Assembly (NCBI RefSeq): GCF_000485595.1
Contig: NW_014577798.1
Coordinates: forward strand, 78,275 to 142,274
DNA: 64,000 bases
Origin: Priapulus caudatus
Taxonomy: Eukaryota > Priapulida > Priapulimorpha > Priapulimorphida > Priapulidae
Direction: 5' to 3'
Shown here: piece after piece, positions 43,261 to 53,362 of the stretch
How positions within the stretch are numbered: position 1 is the first letter of the stretch
Layout of the letters: each line of letters starts with the position of its first letter
Position numbers and translations under genes: made by a program
Notes under the pieces: model-generated
Seen by the model: the letters and a program-made list of their open reading frames with translations, nothing else
What the model was told of the DNA's origin: nothing
Database searches by the model: none

Positions 43261-43812
43261 GATTTCGTAATTCCGCCCGTTTTCGGATATATCAGTGTAT
43301 GATTAATGGGAATTTAATTGCGGTTTGTGAACTATCACCGTCGTAAGGAATTGTTTGCGGGCAGACCAAAACATGGCCGTTCCAATCAGGAAATCGCGCA
43401 AAGTAGCACGAAATCGTTCATAACTCCAACGGTAAATGTCTCGTGTAACTATCCATTTTCCAAGTCCAGGTTTTAGTCAGTGCCGTTCTCATGGCGATGT
43501 AGGTGAGAACCAATCATACTGCGTGAAACATTATGAATGCCTATGTCAGCCAATCACATGAGGTCTTATTTCAATGCAAGGCTTGTGGTGTACAAAGTAC
43601 CGCAATTTACGAAGCACGTGGCAGTATGCAGGGATTGCCGGCTCGATCGCTGCCGCCGGTGAAGCGCTTGTCGGCCCGCCAATCAGCGAGGCTACACGAC
43701 AGCTTACTCGACCGCCGGTGGCTGCCACCCAGAGACACATGGTGATTTGACAGGTCATCCATACGCGTGCGCATTGCGTGGTGGTATTGCCGTATGTAAA
43801 CTGCGTGCTCAC

Positions 43813-44405
43813 CATCTGATCATGGCAGAAAATAACCCAAACGCGGGGAAAATCTTCAAGTTTTTCACCAACTACAAACAGCCAACACCAAAAAAAATCA
43901 AAACTGTGACAGCAGAGCAGAAACTTGATCAGCAGAGGGAGTATGAGAAATCAAAACGAGTGCGTGGGTTTCAGCACAAATGGTTCGCAGAATTCCTATG
44001 GCTGGGACTTGACGTAGAGAAAGGTATGACTTGCGCTGTGTGTGTGAGAGAGGGCAAGCAGATTGGGACTTTTGTCACTGGATGCAAACACGTTAGAAGA
44101 GATATTCTTGTAGCCCATGAAAAATCAACCAGTCATGAGCTCAATATCAAAAAGAGGGATGGCAAGTTAGATCCAGCAAACACTACTGCTTCCAAAACCC
44201 TGATGGAGCTGAGGTGAATCAGCACACCCTTTCACAGCTGATTCACAAATTCAAGAATGCACATTATTTGTTATATGAAGAAGATTATGCCCACACAAAT
44301 GAAGTTGAAGATGATGCAGTACCAAGTTATGAAAAAAGGCAGAGTGCAGCAACCAAGTCCTATGTACTTTTCACTGCCTTGTCAGCAGAAGCATTGGGAA
44401 AATAA
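43813..44405 (+). pseudogene. hAT-type protein, N-terminal BED/TTF-like zinc finger
   Basis: The reading starts at an ATG near 43822 (MAENNPNAGKIFKFFTN), continues RGFQHKWFAEFLWL, GMTCAVCVREGK, FVTGCKHVRRDILVAHEKST and SHELN: a C-x-x-C ... H-x-x-x-S-x-x-H layout as in TTF-type zinc fingers of hAT/ZNF862-like proteins. It stops at 44215-44217. Another frame (44214-44405) continues with HTLSQLIHKFKNAHYL, so a frameshift probably lies near 44213. The catalytic domain is missing. Confidence 0.5.
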
Positions 44406-44409
44406 CTTT

Positions 44410-45480
44410 ATGAACAAAGTACAATGTTAATTGTTTGATCATGTTGATTGAGAAAGTTTGTGCCTGGTTCACAGTTAATAAACATGTGCTGGATCCGATA
44501 AATTCTATAGCGGATGATATATTCTGGCACTCTGAAACATGATAGATCGCGTTTGCGGTTGTTATTGATAGGTGCTGCCATCTTTGCAATGTGTTATGCG
44601 GAACTATAGTGCAGGAAGTTACTGCTCGTTTGTTGTCATGTGTGCCTCCGGTTAGCGCATTTTCGTTATCAGAACACGGTCGTATTGTTTGACAAGTTTG
44701 TCTATTTTTCCCGGACTCAAATGGCCCACACGTTGTAAGTTTGTATTGTTTTTATATATTAACGAATGCTAGATCTGACACATTCGGTATGAATATATAT
44801 AATTCACGCTTGTTAGTCGATTTGTTAAGCATCAATTCGTCACCAGTGTACATCGTGACTTGTCGTTTCGTTCAAACTTATGTTCGACATTCCTTTGTTA
44901 TTTAATCCAGAATATAGCCGAGGTTAAACTTTAGTATTTCCTTATCATGGGCCTAGAAGCATCATATATGTAGAGCTCATGCATGTATGTACATCATTTA
45001 TTGGTCAATAATTTAACAGTTACAAGTTTAGCTGAATGAATATTTATTGAAAGAAACTTGAAGATTTCTTTCTCTTGTATGTTTCAGTTTTCACTATCTA
45101 CTATGTCTATGATTGCTTCATCACGGAACAATAAGAGTTTAAGAAAAGTCTAGTTGTTGTCGTGGCAATAGAGTAAAAAAACGTCTAATCGCCACATGTC
45201 CGACTAGGTGGCGTAGCCAGCCCCAGGGGCGAAGTCTACCCCACGGAGAACATTATAAGTCAGTCCAGGATTGACAGACGTTTATGGTCATTGACTAAAG
45301 GTATGGAGATGTATGAATCCAACGTTCAGACATTCTCAACAAAATTGGTAGCAATGAGGTACTTTGGAACTAAAAAACCAGGTGGCGCTGCGACGCAACC
45401 AAGTTCTTCAAGCAAAATCCTGGTGTAGTTCAACTCTGTTTGTTGTTTCATTTGATTTTACGTGGATTATACGCATCGTT
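44410..45480. other. No gene recognised
   Basis: AT-rich with short frames only. GGTGGCGTAGCCAGCCCCAGGGGC near 45208 resembles a transposon end but has no partner. Confidence 0.4.
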
Positions 45481-45486
45481 TTCAAA

Positions 45487-45564
45487 ATGCCAAAGAAGAA
45501 ATACGAAGAAATGAGTTTAAACGATCTAAAGACAGAACTTAGAGCCCGAAAAAAGAAAGTGTAA
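45487..45564 (+). pseudogene. SAP-domain exon of the SWIM/YqaJ transposon family
   Basis: MPKKKYEEMSLNDLKTELRARKKKV is a SAP-type DNA-binding helix pair, then the frame shifts. The SWIM/YqaJ proteins of invertebrates often begin with such a short MP-x-K...L-x-x-L-K-x-E-L-R module, so this is probably the 5' end of another copy. Downstream frames are broken. Confidence 0.45.
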
Positions 45565-46040
45565 CGAAGCTGGCGACAAGCCAGATGGAATAGATGAGAT
45601 ATTCGGAGCGCGCGCGGTGCGGGCTGAGGGTAATGATAGTAGCAATCAGGTGAATAACGACGTCAACAGAGGGGCCGGAGTGCTGCGGGATAATCGGTTA
45701 TGACCCGCACCCAGCGCACGTCAGGAGGAGGGAGGTCGAACAACAAGTTCGGTTAGATTTAAGAGCGCTGCGAGCAGGAGCAAGGAGAGGAGGTCTGCTC
45801 TCTACTTGTTGTAGACATTATTGTTGCTGGTTCTGGTCGCGGAAGGAGGCACACGCGCGTATGCGCGTGTGCGCGTTCTTTGTCTGTGTGTAAGGAGATG
45901 TGATGTGTCTAAGATATTAAAGGTTGTACAGTTTACCACACAAGTTCTGGATCTACTTCATCATTTCTACGTGAACGCACATTCCTGTTTACAAAAGTAT
46001 CAGGACGAAAACGGGAATTAGTAGCAAGGTAAACAATACA
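45565..46040. other. No gene recognised
   Basis: A purine-rich, GC-rich patch (45600-45880) with short frames; nothing identifiable. Confidence 0.4.
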
Positions 46041-46049
46041 CTGTGAGCG

Positions 46050-46146
46050 TAGACTGGTACCCGGTCGACAGTTCCACATGCTACACTAACGTCAGTGTAG
46101 CAAAGGATACTTGCCGAAGTGAAGGTGGCGAACGGGTACCAGTCTA
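46050..46146. mobile_element. 97-bp TIR element with 9-bp target duplication
   Basis: TAGACTGGTACCCG (46050-46063) and CGGGTACCAGTCTA (46133-46146) are perfect 14-bp inverted repeats. CTGTGAGCG abuts both ends (46041-46049, 46147-46155). GCTACACT...AGTGTAGC makes a second hairpin inside. A related terminus, TAGACTGGTTATCCGG, is at 47568. A 9-bp duplication is typical of MULE/Mutator elements, but the superfamily is not proven. Confidence 0.85.
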
Positions 46147-46581
46147 CTGTGAGCGATAATAGGGTATTCTTGAGATCTGTGGTGACTTGTCAGACCGTTG
46201 GAAAATGTATTTTGACAAGTAATGAGCTTATTTTAGCAATAATAAATGCATAATAAGTTTGCATTGATAGTTATTGGAGTATACCTTTAATACATAACCT
46301 AAATTTAATGATTGACAGTACCAGTCTTGTCTTACAAACTTGTACTCTGCCCCGGTTAGCTACGGTTAGATACTCAGTCATACTACTAATACTGTTATAG
46401 ACATATACTAATACTATATATGCATGATAATGATATAGGTAGTAGGTCTATTCTAATTCTATTACCTGATTACTATGACTATGGCAATATTAATGCAGTA
46501 GCATCATCCTACATTTTATTTCATTATAATATTGTATAAATTTGCAAAACAGTAAAAAAAGTTGCAATATTTCTCTCCCAG

Positions 46582-46720
46582 GCTGGAATTTTTAGATGCT
46601 ACAGACCAAATAGACCCAGTTGATGCTGAGTTTTTGATGGACATTCCGGAGACATCTCAGTTCAAAGATCTCCATGGCGGAATGGTCGATTCGTTCAAAT
46701 TTCGTAGCGTTGATGTATAA
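46582..46720 (+). CDS. Probable terminal exon of an unknown gene
   Basis: After a polypyrimidine acceptor (TTCTCTCCCAG, 46571-46581) the frame reads LEFLDATDQIDPVDAEFLMD, then PETSQFKDLHGG and ends at TAA 46718-46720. It is an acidic 45-codon end with no stop and a clean splice border, but matches no family that I know. A partner exon was not found. Confidence 0.35.
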
Positions 46721-46921
46721 TTAATTATAACAATTAAATTAGGTATCTGGTAACAAGTACGTGTGGGTATAGACGATTTGTTATACAGTAAGTACAGTTG
46801 TATGCATGCAGTAAAATCCTAGATATAGTACTATATTATTGTACCAGTTATTAACCATATTACTGTACCCTACCTTGAAAAATTCAATGATGGGTTGAGA
46901 CAAAATTATGATTACTATTAT

Positions 46922-46953
46922 CAGGAGTAGATGAAGATCTTCATCTACTCCTG
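46922..46953. repeat. 32-bp perfect palindrome flanked by 7-bp direct repeats
   Basis: CAGGAGTAGATGAAGA (46922-46937) and its exact complement follow without any loop. CTATTAT abuts both sides (46915-46921, 46954-46960). The half-site matches the 9592 palindrome at CA(A/G)GAG(C/T)AGAT(A/G)AAGA. Confidence 0.85.
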
Positions 46954-47121
46954 CTATTATGAAGTCCAGGGACAGTTACTTTGCACTAATATGAAACGAC
47001 GTCACTTTGTCATTTACACGTATCTTAAATGTATAGAAATATAGCGAGATGATGCTTTCATCCAATATATGGATATATGTATATATATATATATACACTT
47101 ACATTATATATCTATATATAT

Positions 47122-47805
47122 CAGCGCCTCGAATTTAAAGCGACGAGAGGAGGGGCAAAGCAATTTTTTGGGGGCAATGTGAGAAATTGCTTAATTTTTC
47201 TAAAATGGATGGGCACCGAGGCATATTTTAAAGGCATCAGGCAACTCTCACAATTTGGAGAAGGGCACAACAGGCCATTGTTATGAAAGAACTTTGTGTC
47301 ATCGGTATGAATTCCTTACTCAACATTTTTCTATTTAACTGCACATTAGCAAGCTAAAACACGTAGCATGATCAGCTGGCCATTCCTTGCGGCGGCGTCG
47401 TTTGAACTCGTTTGCCCGCACGTTCTAAATCGCGCGCGGGCCGAGTCGGGCGTGGCAGCATTTAAATATTCAGTGTTACTACCACGAGCATACACAGGTG
47501 CACGATTTATGATCGTCTACGGCATCGTTGGCAGCAATACCACGTTATATTGTTTTTAACCGAGGGTAGACTGGTTATCCGGCTCACTCTCTGCTAGACA
47601 ATAGTACACGTTCTGCGATAAACAGTGCGGGGCCCGTGCGAACGAGTCTAAGCCAAGAGGCAGTACCGGCGGCAATTACAGAAAAAGGGCAAGGCCCGGT
47701 CGACTGCCGGTCGGTCGGCCGTTGGATTTCAGGGGCAGTACGGCGATTGAAAGGGGCACCGGCCGGCAATTGCCTGTCGGTGCCATCGGTTAATTCGAGC
47801 GCCTG
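47122..47805. mobile_element. Non-autonomous TIR element inside (TA)n
   Basis: CAGCGCCTCGAATTTAAAG at the left (47122) and TTAATTCGAGCGCCTG at the right (47790-47805) are imperfect inverted repeats related to those of 38980-39892 (CAG-GCTCGAA). TA-rich runs flank both ends. A MITE-like terminus (TAGACTGGTTATCCGG, 47568) is inside. No transposase. Confidence 0.55.
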
Positions 47806-47810
47806 ATCTA

Positions 47811-47825
47811 GATAATATATATATA

Positions 47826-47881
<56 letters not shown>
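47811..47881. repeat. (TA)n microsatellite
   Basis: Roughly 70 bp of alternating T and A with one TATTATA interruption. Confidence 0.95.
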
Positions 47882-47883
<2 letters not shown>

Positions 47884-48131
47884 ATCTTATAAATATAAGA
47901 AAAAATGGGTAAGTTAGGATAATTAATAGAAGCATTTGTTACTTATTATATGGGCTCTTCAGTATTTTATTACATAAACTGGCAAAATAGACAGAAACAA
48001 TATTTATTTGAAACTTGGAGGCACTGAAGTGTGAATGTAATTAATAATTATATGTTTACTTGATCATGAAAACAATCAATGACATGTCTTTTTCACTAAT
48101 TCATTTATTACCTGCTAAATTATCCATATTA

Positions 48132-48945
48132 CAGTAAAACCTCGTTATACCGCCACCATCAGGACTTGGGAAATATTGGCATTATAACGAGGTATTGAGA
48201 TCGAACCACTAAATAGCCTCCAGTTGCTAGAAAACCAATCAAAATAGATGATATATGATTATAAACAAAAATCACATGACAAATAAAAATCATATTAACA
48301 AAATTTCTTTGTTTTATAACTGAATTGCTATTAAAATAAAAATATTATAGTTTCATGTTTGTTTCCGTGTTTTCGTTAGTCCGGAGTACAGCACATGTAC
48401 ATACATGTACATTTAAGTTGGCGTGCAGTATTTTGATATTCCGGGGTTCAATCTTTCTTAAAAAAGTTTGAAATTGACTTCTGTTTAGAACATTCAGAAA
48501 TCAGTGAATCCATGCGAGATTGTAGAAGGGACACGGCAGAAATGTCACGTTCATTAGAATATGCGTTCGACTCAAAATATTGCAATACAGTCTGAATTGA
48601 CCTCCGAGTATTAAGTGATGATGGGGGCGGAATCTCTACCGCTAGTACTATACTGCTAAATACTACTTCTATTACATAGGACTCGAGTGGATGTGCTGTG
48701 TGTATGTTACCACAGAAACTGATCAACCGATACCGACCAACACTCGATGGCAGTAGAACGAGTGTATTTTCAATGCATTTATATAGAATTGTACATAGCC
48801 ATAATGCTGGCGGTTAACGAGGGGCGGTATTACAAGGCTAAATTACGTACAAATAGATACAAATGATCTGTATACTGACATTTCCCTGGCGATAAGTGAG
48901 ATTGGCGGTATTACGAGGGGCATGCAGTATAACGAGGTTTTACTG
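48132..48945 (-). mobile_element. Tigger/pogo-type element remnant
   Basis: CAGTAAAACCTCGTTATAC at 48132 pairs with the complement end GTATAACGAGGTTTTACTG at 48927-48945, and TA flanks both sides (48130-48131, 48946-48947). These are diagnostic Tc1/mariner-pogo (Tigger) ends. An internal minus-strand frame encodes the transposase tail. The element is inserted in the sequence that carries the THAP fragment. Confidence 0.85.
48448..48726 (-). pseudogene. Tigger/CENP-B-like transposase C-terminus
   Basis: The minus-strand frame ends SRMDSLISECSKQKSISNFFKKD then a stop. A short helical region followed by a Q-x-(T/S)-I-x-x-F-F-x-(K/R) end is typical of Tigger/jerky proteins. The DDD catalytic domain and the CENP-B DNA-binding domain are missing. 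Confidence 0.6.
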
Positions 48946-49170
48946 TACTTTTAACAACTTCATCGTCGGCACCAATTTCCAATAAGGCATTAAGCCGCTG
49001 CATGTCCTCCAACTTGAGCTGACTTTGAGTTACCCTTTGCCGTTTGCTCACTCTTTCCGTCCGCTCCAGAGAACTGGGTGAGCATAGATTGTTCCAATTC
49101 CAAGGAAAAACGTGAGGGACAGCTGTGCATTTCAACTTTCTCAAAGATGATGCAGTTCCTGAGAAAATAA
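48946..49170 (-). pseudogene. THAP zinc-finger fragment
   Basis: On the minus strand SLRKLKCTAVPHVFPW matches the last part of a THAP domain (L-x-x-x-A-V-P-x-x-F). Then come Arg/Lys-rich linker, LKLEDMQRLNALLEIGADDE and the Tigger insertion. The C2CH residues would lie above 49170, where (TA)n and a gap intervene. THAP domains bind DNA in P-element-derived and host factors. Confidence 0.4.
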
Positions 49171-49177
49171 GCCATAG

Positions 49178-49180
49178 CAG

Positions 49181-49249
<69 letters not shown>
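49178..49249. repeat. (TA)n microsatellite next to a gap
   Basis: More than 70 bp of alternating T/A, followed by an N run and another short TA run with duplicated TAGCAGAATTATATATA. The duplication on both sides (49166-49189 and 49268-49286) suggests a misassembled or collapsed repeat. Confidence 0.9.
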
Positions 49250-49253
<4 letters not shown>

Positions 49254-49257
49254 ATAA

Positions 49258-49267
49258 NNNNNNNNNN
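49258..49267. other. 10-N assembly gap
   Basis: Ten Ns in a (TA)n region; the same TAGCAGAATTATATATA occurs on both sides. Confidence 0.98.
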
Positions 49268-49399
49268 TAGCAGAATTATATATATATGTATATATATCAC
49301 AATATACAGCATGTATACCTACTCGGGCTACTGTATAGTAGACTGTCCAGTACTTTATATACTCTATCAACCCACAGGCCCCTAGCCTAACCCTAATGA

Positions 49400-50160
49400 G
49401 TGCATGATCATACATATTCAAGATTAGGAACGCGTTAACCCAACCTGAAAAACATACTGGCTACAATGCAAAGACTAATATAAGTAAGTATTTGTTTCAG
49501 ATTAGCTCCATTGCCCTCCAAGAAATGGTAATGTAATGTAATATATAACTAATATATTGAAAATGTGTATTGAATATTGATATTAATCTCGCAGCCTGGT
49601 CAAGCTTGTTTCGCATTAGCTGTTGATTTGAAATATACTTATACAAAGAAGATTAGGGCAACTGATTACTTAATCTGCTAATAATGAAAAAACATACCAT
49701 ACGAACTAGGTTGTCTCAACGTAGTACGATTCATCAAAATGATCTTGACATGCACGCGCGTACTTGGAAGGTCTCAGAGTAGTTATTTTCTCATCGTCTC
49801 AGAGCTCTAATCCAGGCACGTCGCTACTTAAAACGTACAGAGAAAGCATGTCCTCCCCCTCTTTCCACAATGTAGTACACAATATTCGGTTGGCATTGTC
49901 CCAGGTAAAAACAACATCGAGTTGAAAAACAGAACACGGTACGTACAGTACAGTTTTCACTTGTAAACACCGCGCAGCAGTTGTTGCACAGGACCGAGTT
50001 GCTTATCAGCGCCCCCTATATGCCTATTGTTTTCGAATGTACCTCATTACTACACTACTGGAGCAACAATGTGAGACTGCCAGTGCAAGCCCCACGGGAC
50101 CACTAAGTGCAAATTAAAGGCAAGCTGACAACGTTGTTTGTAGAGTACAAAACATAAACT
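49400..50160. other. No gene recognised
   Basis: Short frames only, mixed composition; no TIR or repeat detected. Confidence 0.45.
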
Positions 50161-50166
50161 TCCCCG

Positions 50167-51780
50167 TTGCAGGATTACCTGAGAAGAACTAACACTCCCC
50201 AAAGTGAGAGGGAACTTGCTGCCCGAGACATAATATATAGATCTATAGAAGGTAGAGTGTCATACGTGTTACAAGGGATAGACAGTGTACTTGCAGGACA
50301 GAAAGCAGGAAGTAATGTGGGAAGCAGGCAGTCACGTACATGGGGGACCTCAAGGAAGTCCAAATCAGAACTTGTTGGTTCAATTACAAGCTCCATGAGG
50401 GCGAGGCACCAGACAAAGACTGGGGCCACCAGCTGTTCTCGACTTTGAAAGAAAGGAAGCATAACTACTCAAAGAAAAAGCACAAATAGAGGAAGACGAA
50501 GCAAGGGCTCGTGCGGCCACAGAGAGGAAGAAAACGGAACTCGAGGTGGACATAAAAGTCCTTGACAGGGAAAAAGATGTGGCAGTCGTGGAGGCGGAGT
50601 TGAACGCGTACAGCAAATCAAGTGGTTCACGTGCAGCAATATCGGTACCTGAGGAAAATACTGAGGCACGAACAGAACAGTTTGTTATTGATCAAGTGAA
50701 GCAGCTTTAAGAATACCATAACAAACCGGTCAGCATTCTACCAACACCACAGCCGAGCCACGTGTATCCCACGTTGCCTTCTTCTGTAGACTACGTACCT
50801 CTCGATCAAGCAGCTGGTGGAGTCCGTGAGTACCCAAAGCCACAAACAGCTGGCGCAGTTCATGAGTACCCAAGGCTCGACCCTAACGCTCTTTCTTACG
50901 CGCCCAGAGAAATGGGGTATTCTGACATCACACTTTCTTTTGAGAAAAGATTTTCTCTTACACAGATTCACTACCTTCGACGACCAGCCAGAGACTTTCT
51001 CAGTATGGAAGACTACTTTCCGCTCCGTGCTATCAGGACTCGGTGTGACACCAACGGAGGAATTCGACTTACTACTGAAATGGCTTAGGCCTAAATCAAG
51101 AAAACATGCTGCGAGTCTTAGATCGTCTAATGCGGCTAACCCTGCGAGGGGTTTGGAGAGACTTTGGGAGAGACTTGAGGAAAGATATGGTGCTCCTGAG
51201 ATGGTTGAAGCGTCATTGAGGTAGAAGCTAGCTCGATTTCCCCAGCTAGGGAACAAGGACTCCAAACAGTTATTCGAACTGTCCGACATTCTGTCAGAGA
51301 TTCAGAATCCACCATGGAAGACCCAAGGTATCAGATTGTGCTCGGCTACTTTAACTCGTCATCGGGCGTGATTCCGGTCGTCAGCAAGCTGCCCTAGTCT
51401 ACAGAATAAGTGGACGAACCGAGAAACACGATACAAGAAAGACTACGGCGTGGCGTTCCCACCGTTCTCAGAGTTTTGCAGGTTTATCCGTGAAACGAGC
51501 TCAACACTGAATGATCCAGGGTTCATATATGCTACAGACACTCAACAACGTGGTCAGAAAGAGAGACTCTCTCGGTTCGCCAGAACGAACAGCAATATCA
51601 AAAAAGACTGTCTCCAAGGTTGACGTCGGTCAAGGTTTAGAACCCTCATCTACATACACTAAGAAACTGTGTCCCATACACAACACTAACCAGTCTCAAT
51701 CAGTGTTTCACATTCAGGCATAAATCACTGAACGAACGTAAACGGTTTCTAGGAGACCAACATATATGCACCGGCCGTAA
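50167..51780 (+). pseudogene. BEL/Pao-type gag (DUF1759-like)
   Basis: The N-terminal part (50167-50450) is charged and helical. From 50960 the reading is FTTFDDQPETFSVWKTTF, EEFDLLLKWLRPKS, GLERLWERLEERYGAPEMVEASL, then after a stop at 51222 KLARFPQLGNKDSKQLFELSDILSEIQ. This series (F-x-G-D-P-x-x-Y-x-x-W-x-x-x-F ... L-x-x-x-L-G-x-P) is the DUF1759 core of BEL/Pao and gag-like host genes. Further pieces (FPPFSEFCRFIR, LCPIHNTNQS) follow in other frames, giving the C-terminal half. Frameshifts are at about 50450, 50930, 51320 and 51600. The reading stops at the OTU-like sequence, about 51780. Confidence 0.6.
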
Positions 51781-51783
51781 TCT

Positions 51784-52485
51784 GCTCTCTCATGTGTTAC
51801 CAGTGGTTGAGAAGTATGAATTGCTCTGCCAACCAAAGGAAGTCAGTGTGGTTGGTACAAAGAGTACGGTTGATAACATTGCATTCTCTCTGAACTCATA
51901 TGGTTCCCTCTTCCCAGTTTCAATCGATGCAGATGGAAACTGTCTTCCCAGGTGTGGGAGTATGTTCGCATTCCGACATTAGAATTACTGGAAAGAAATG
52001 AGAGTTCGTATCGCTATAGAAATGGCATTACATGCCTCATGTTACATGTCGGAGGAATACCTCAACAAAGGGCATCCATCACCCGAATGAGAATCAGAAT
52101 CAGAAAAAGCTGGCATTCATGCTCAGTGTTTTCTGAAGCCAAGTTACCAGAGGGGCAGAGAATTAACAGCACGCACGTTATTGCAGATGCCTTTAGTCAG
52201 GTTGCCATGAAAACTCTCGCCAATGGCAGCTACATGGACATGTGGGCCATATTTGCACTGGCTAGTGTATTGCAGTGCCCAATCCAGTCAATATACCCAG
52301 ACGCAGGTGGCAAGGCAACACGTGACCTTCTGAATCGCATTGTTGAACCTCGAGCATGTAGAGACCGTTCTGCCAGCGTGGCAACCATAATGTGGTCATC
52401 AATTCGTATATCTGATGAATAAGCACTGTGGACCCCGAACCACTTCGTGGCTTTTTTGCCAGTGACGAATGACAGAAGACACTGA
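51784..52485 (+). pseudogene. OTU/vertnin-like pseudogene
   Basis: The first reading ends PVSIDADGNCLPRCGSMFAF (51920-51975), the D-G-N-C catalytic loop of OTU-type cysteine proteases. A frameshift follows, then MLHVG, SEAKLPEGQRINSTHVIADAFSQ and YMDMWAIFALASVLQCPIQSIYP (52230-52305), as in vertnin and related OTU-derived proteins. One in-frame TAA at 52420-52422 is followed by 21 more codons (WTPNHFVAFLPV), the expected family C-terminus with the catalytic His, ending at TGA. The frameshift and stop make it a pseudogene. OTU proteases normally cleave ubiquitin; in vertnin-like proteins the activity is uncertain. Confidence 0.55.
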
Positions 52486-52725
52486 TTTGATTTTTTATGG
52501 TATCCTTTTTTAAAAAGTGTACTGTTTAAAACAAATGATTCAGCCCCATTTCAATTTTGTCCGGACAGAAAATTAGCGCTCTCATGACGCCACATTGTAC
52601 TGCATGATATTGTCACTTTAGCGCTTCAGCATTCTTGCAGCAGTGGAAACAGAAATTGGGGTGCATTGTACACAGCAAATTCGCAAACGTTTCTTACTAA
52701 ATATTGACAATGGTAACATGACACC

Positions 52726-53112
52726 TAGGGCTGTAACGATACACAAGCCTCTCGATTCGATCCGTATCTCGATATTAGCCTCTTGATTCGATTCCTTCAT
52801 TTCGATTCCAAAAATATTGAAATGTTATCTTATTTTTTATATTTTCATTATTTTGCAATAAAAACTCTTAACCAACTATTACATTCTTTCTTTTTTCTCA
52901 ATTTTATTTAGCAATTTGGCATAATAGTAGTACTAGTAGTAATATAGTAGTAGTAGTAGGCGTATTTAACAATTTGGCGTAGTGCCGCCATCTATTGGAG
53001 GGAAAAAAGTGGTATCGAAGTGGAATTGAAAATACGGGGAAAAATATCGAGGATTGGATCGATGGAAGAGAATTGCGATCCGATTCGATTTCGGTCAATC
53101 GTTACAGCCCTA
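52726..53112. mobile_element. hAT-type MITE with 8-bp target duplication
   Basis: TAGGGCTGTAACGAT (52726-52740) and ATCGTTACAGCCCTA (53098-53112) are perfect inverted repeats. ATGACACC flanks both ends (52718-52725, 53113-53120). The 8-bp duplication and the TAGGG terminus are characteristic of hAT. TCGATTCGATCC-like words repeat inside both halves. Total 387 bp, no coding capacity. Confidence 0.9.
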
Positions 53113-53211
53113 ATGACACCACACTGGAGTCTATTTTTTTGAACTTGATTGGTAATAACACATAAATGTTGCTTCCTGTTTGTTAATGAATTGCCTTAAC
53201 CTTCCTTACAG

Positions 53212-53360
53212 ATATGACAGACGACTTGGTCCTGGATGGTGTTTCGGTGTCAGATCAAACATGCTCCTGAGCAGACATACTTCAAGATTTCGAAGGCCTT
53301 GAATCATTTGCCAATAGTAATGACATGACTGTGACTGGTGAGGTAGTCGAGGGTCATACT
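53212..53360 (+). pseudogene. Possible exon of an unknown gene, interrupted by the LTR element
   Basis: After an acceptor (TTCCTTACAG, 53202-53211) the reading DMTDDLVLDGVSVSDQ and VTGEVVEGHTSVA is interrupted by one stop. A close relative of its 3' end (TGACTGGTGAGGTGGTCGAG and the ACTAGTGTAGCA site) is repeated at 57127-57167 beyond the LTR element. No family is recognised. Confidence 0.3.
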
Positions 53361-53362
53361 AG

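Noticed and set aside
45830-45890. GCGCGTATGCGCGTGTGCGCG as a Z-DNA or regulatory element
   Set aside because: A short CpG/TpG run; nothing in the context supports a function.
49125-49385. Open frames rich in Ile-Tyr on both strands across the (TA)n tracts
   Set aside because: They are translations of microsatellite DNA and of an N gap, without coding value.
49378-49400. CCTAACCCTAA-like string as telomeric repeat
   Set aside because: Only about one and a half units are present, in the middle of a scaffold.
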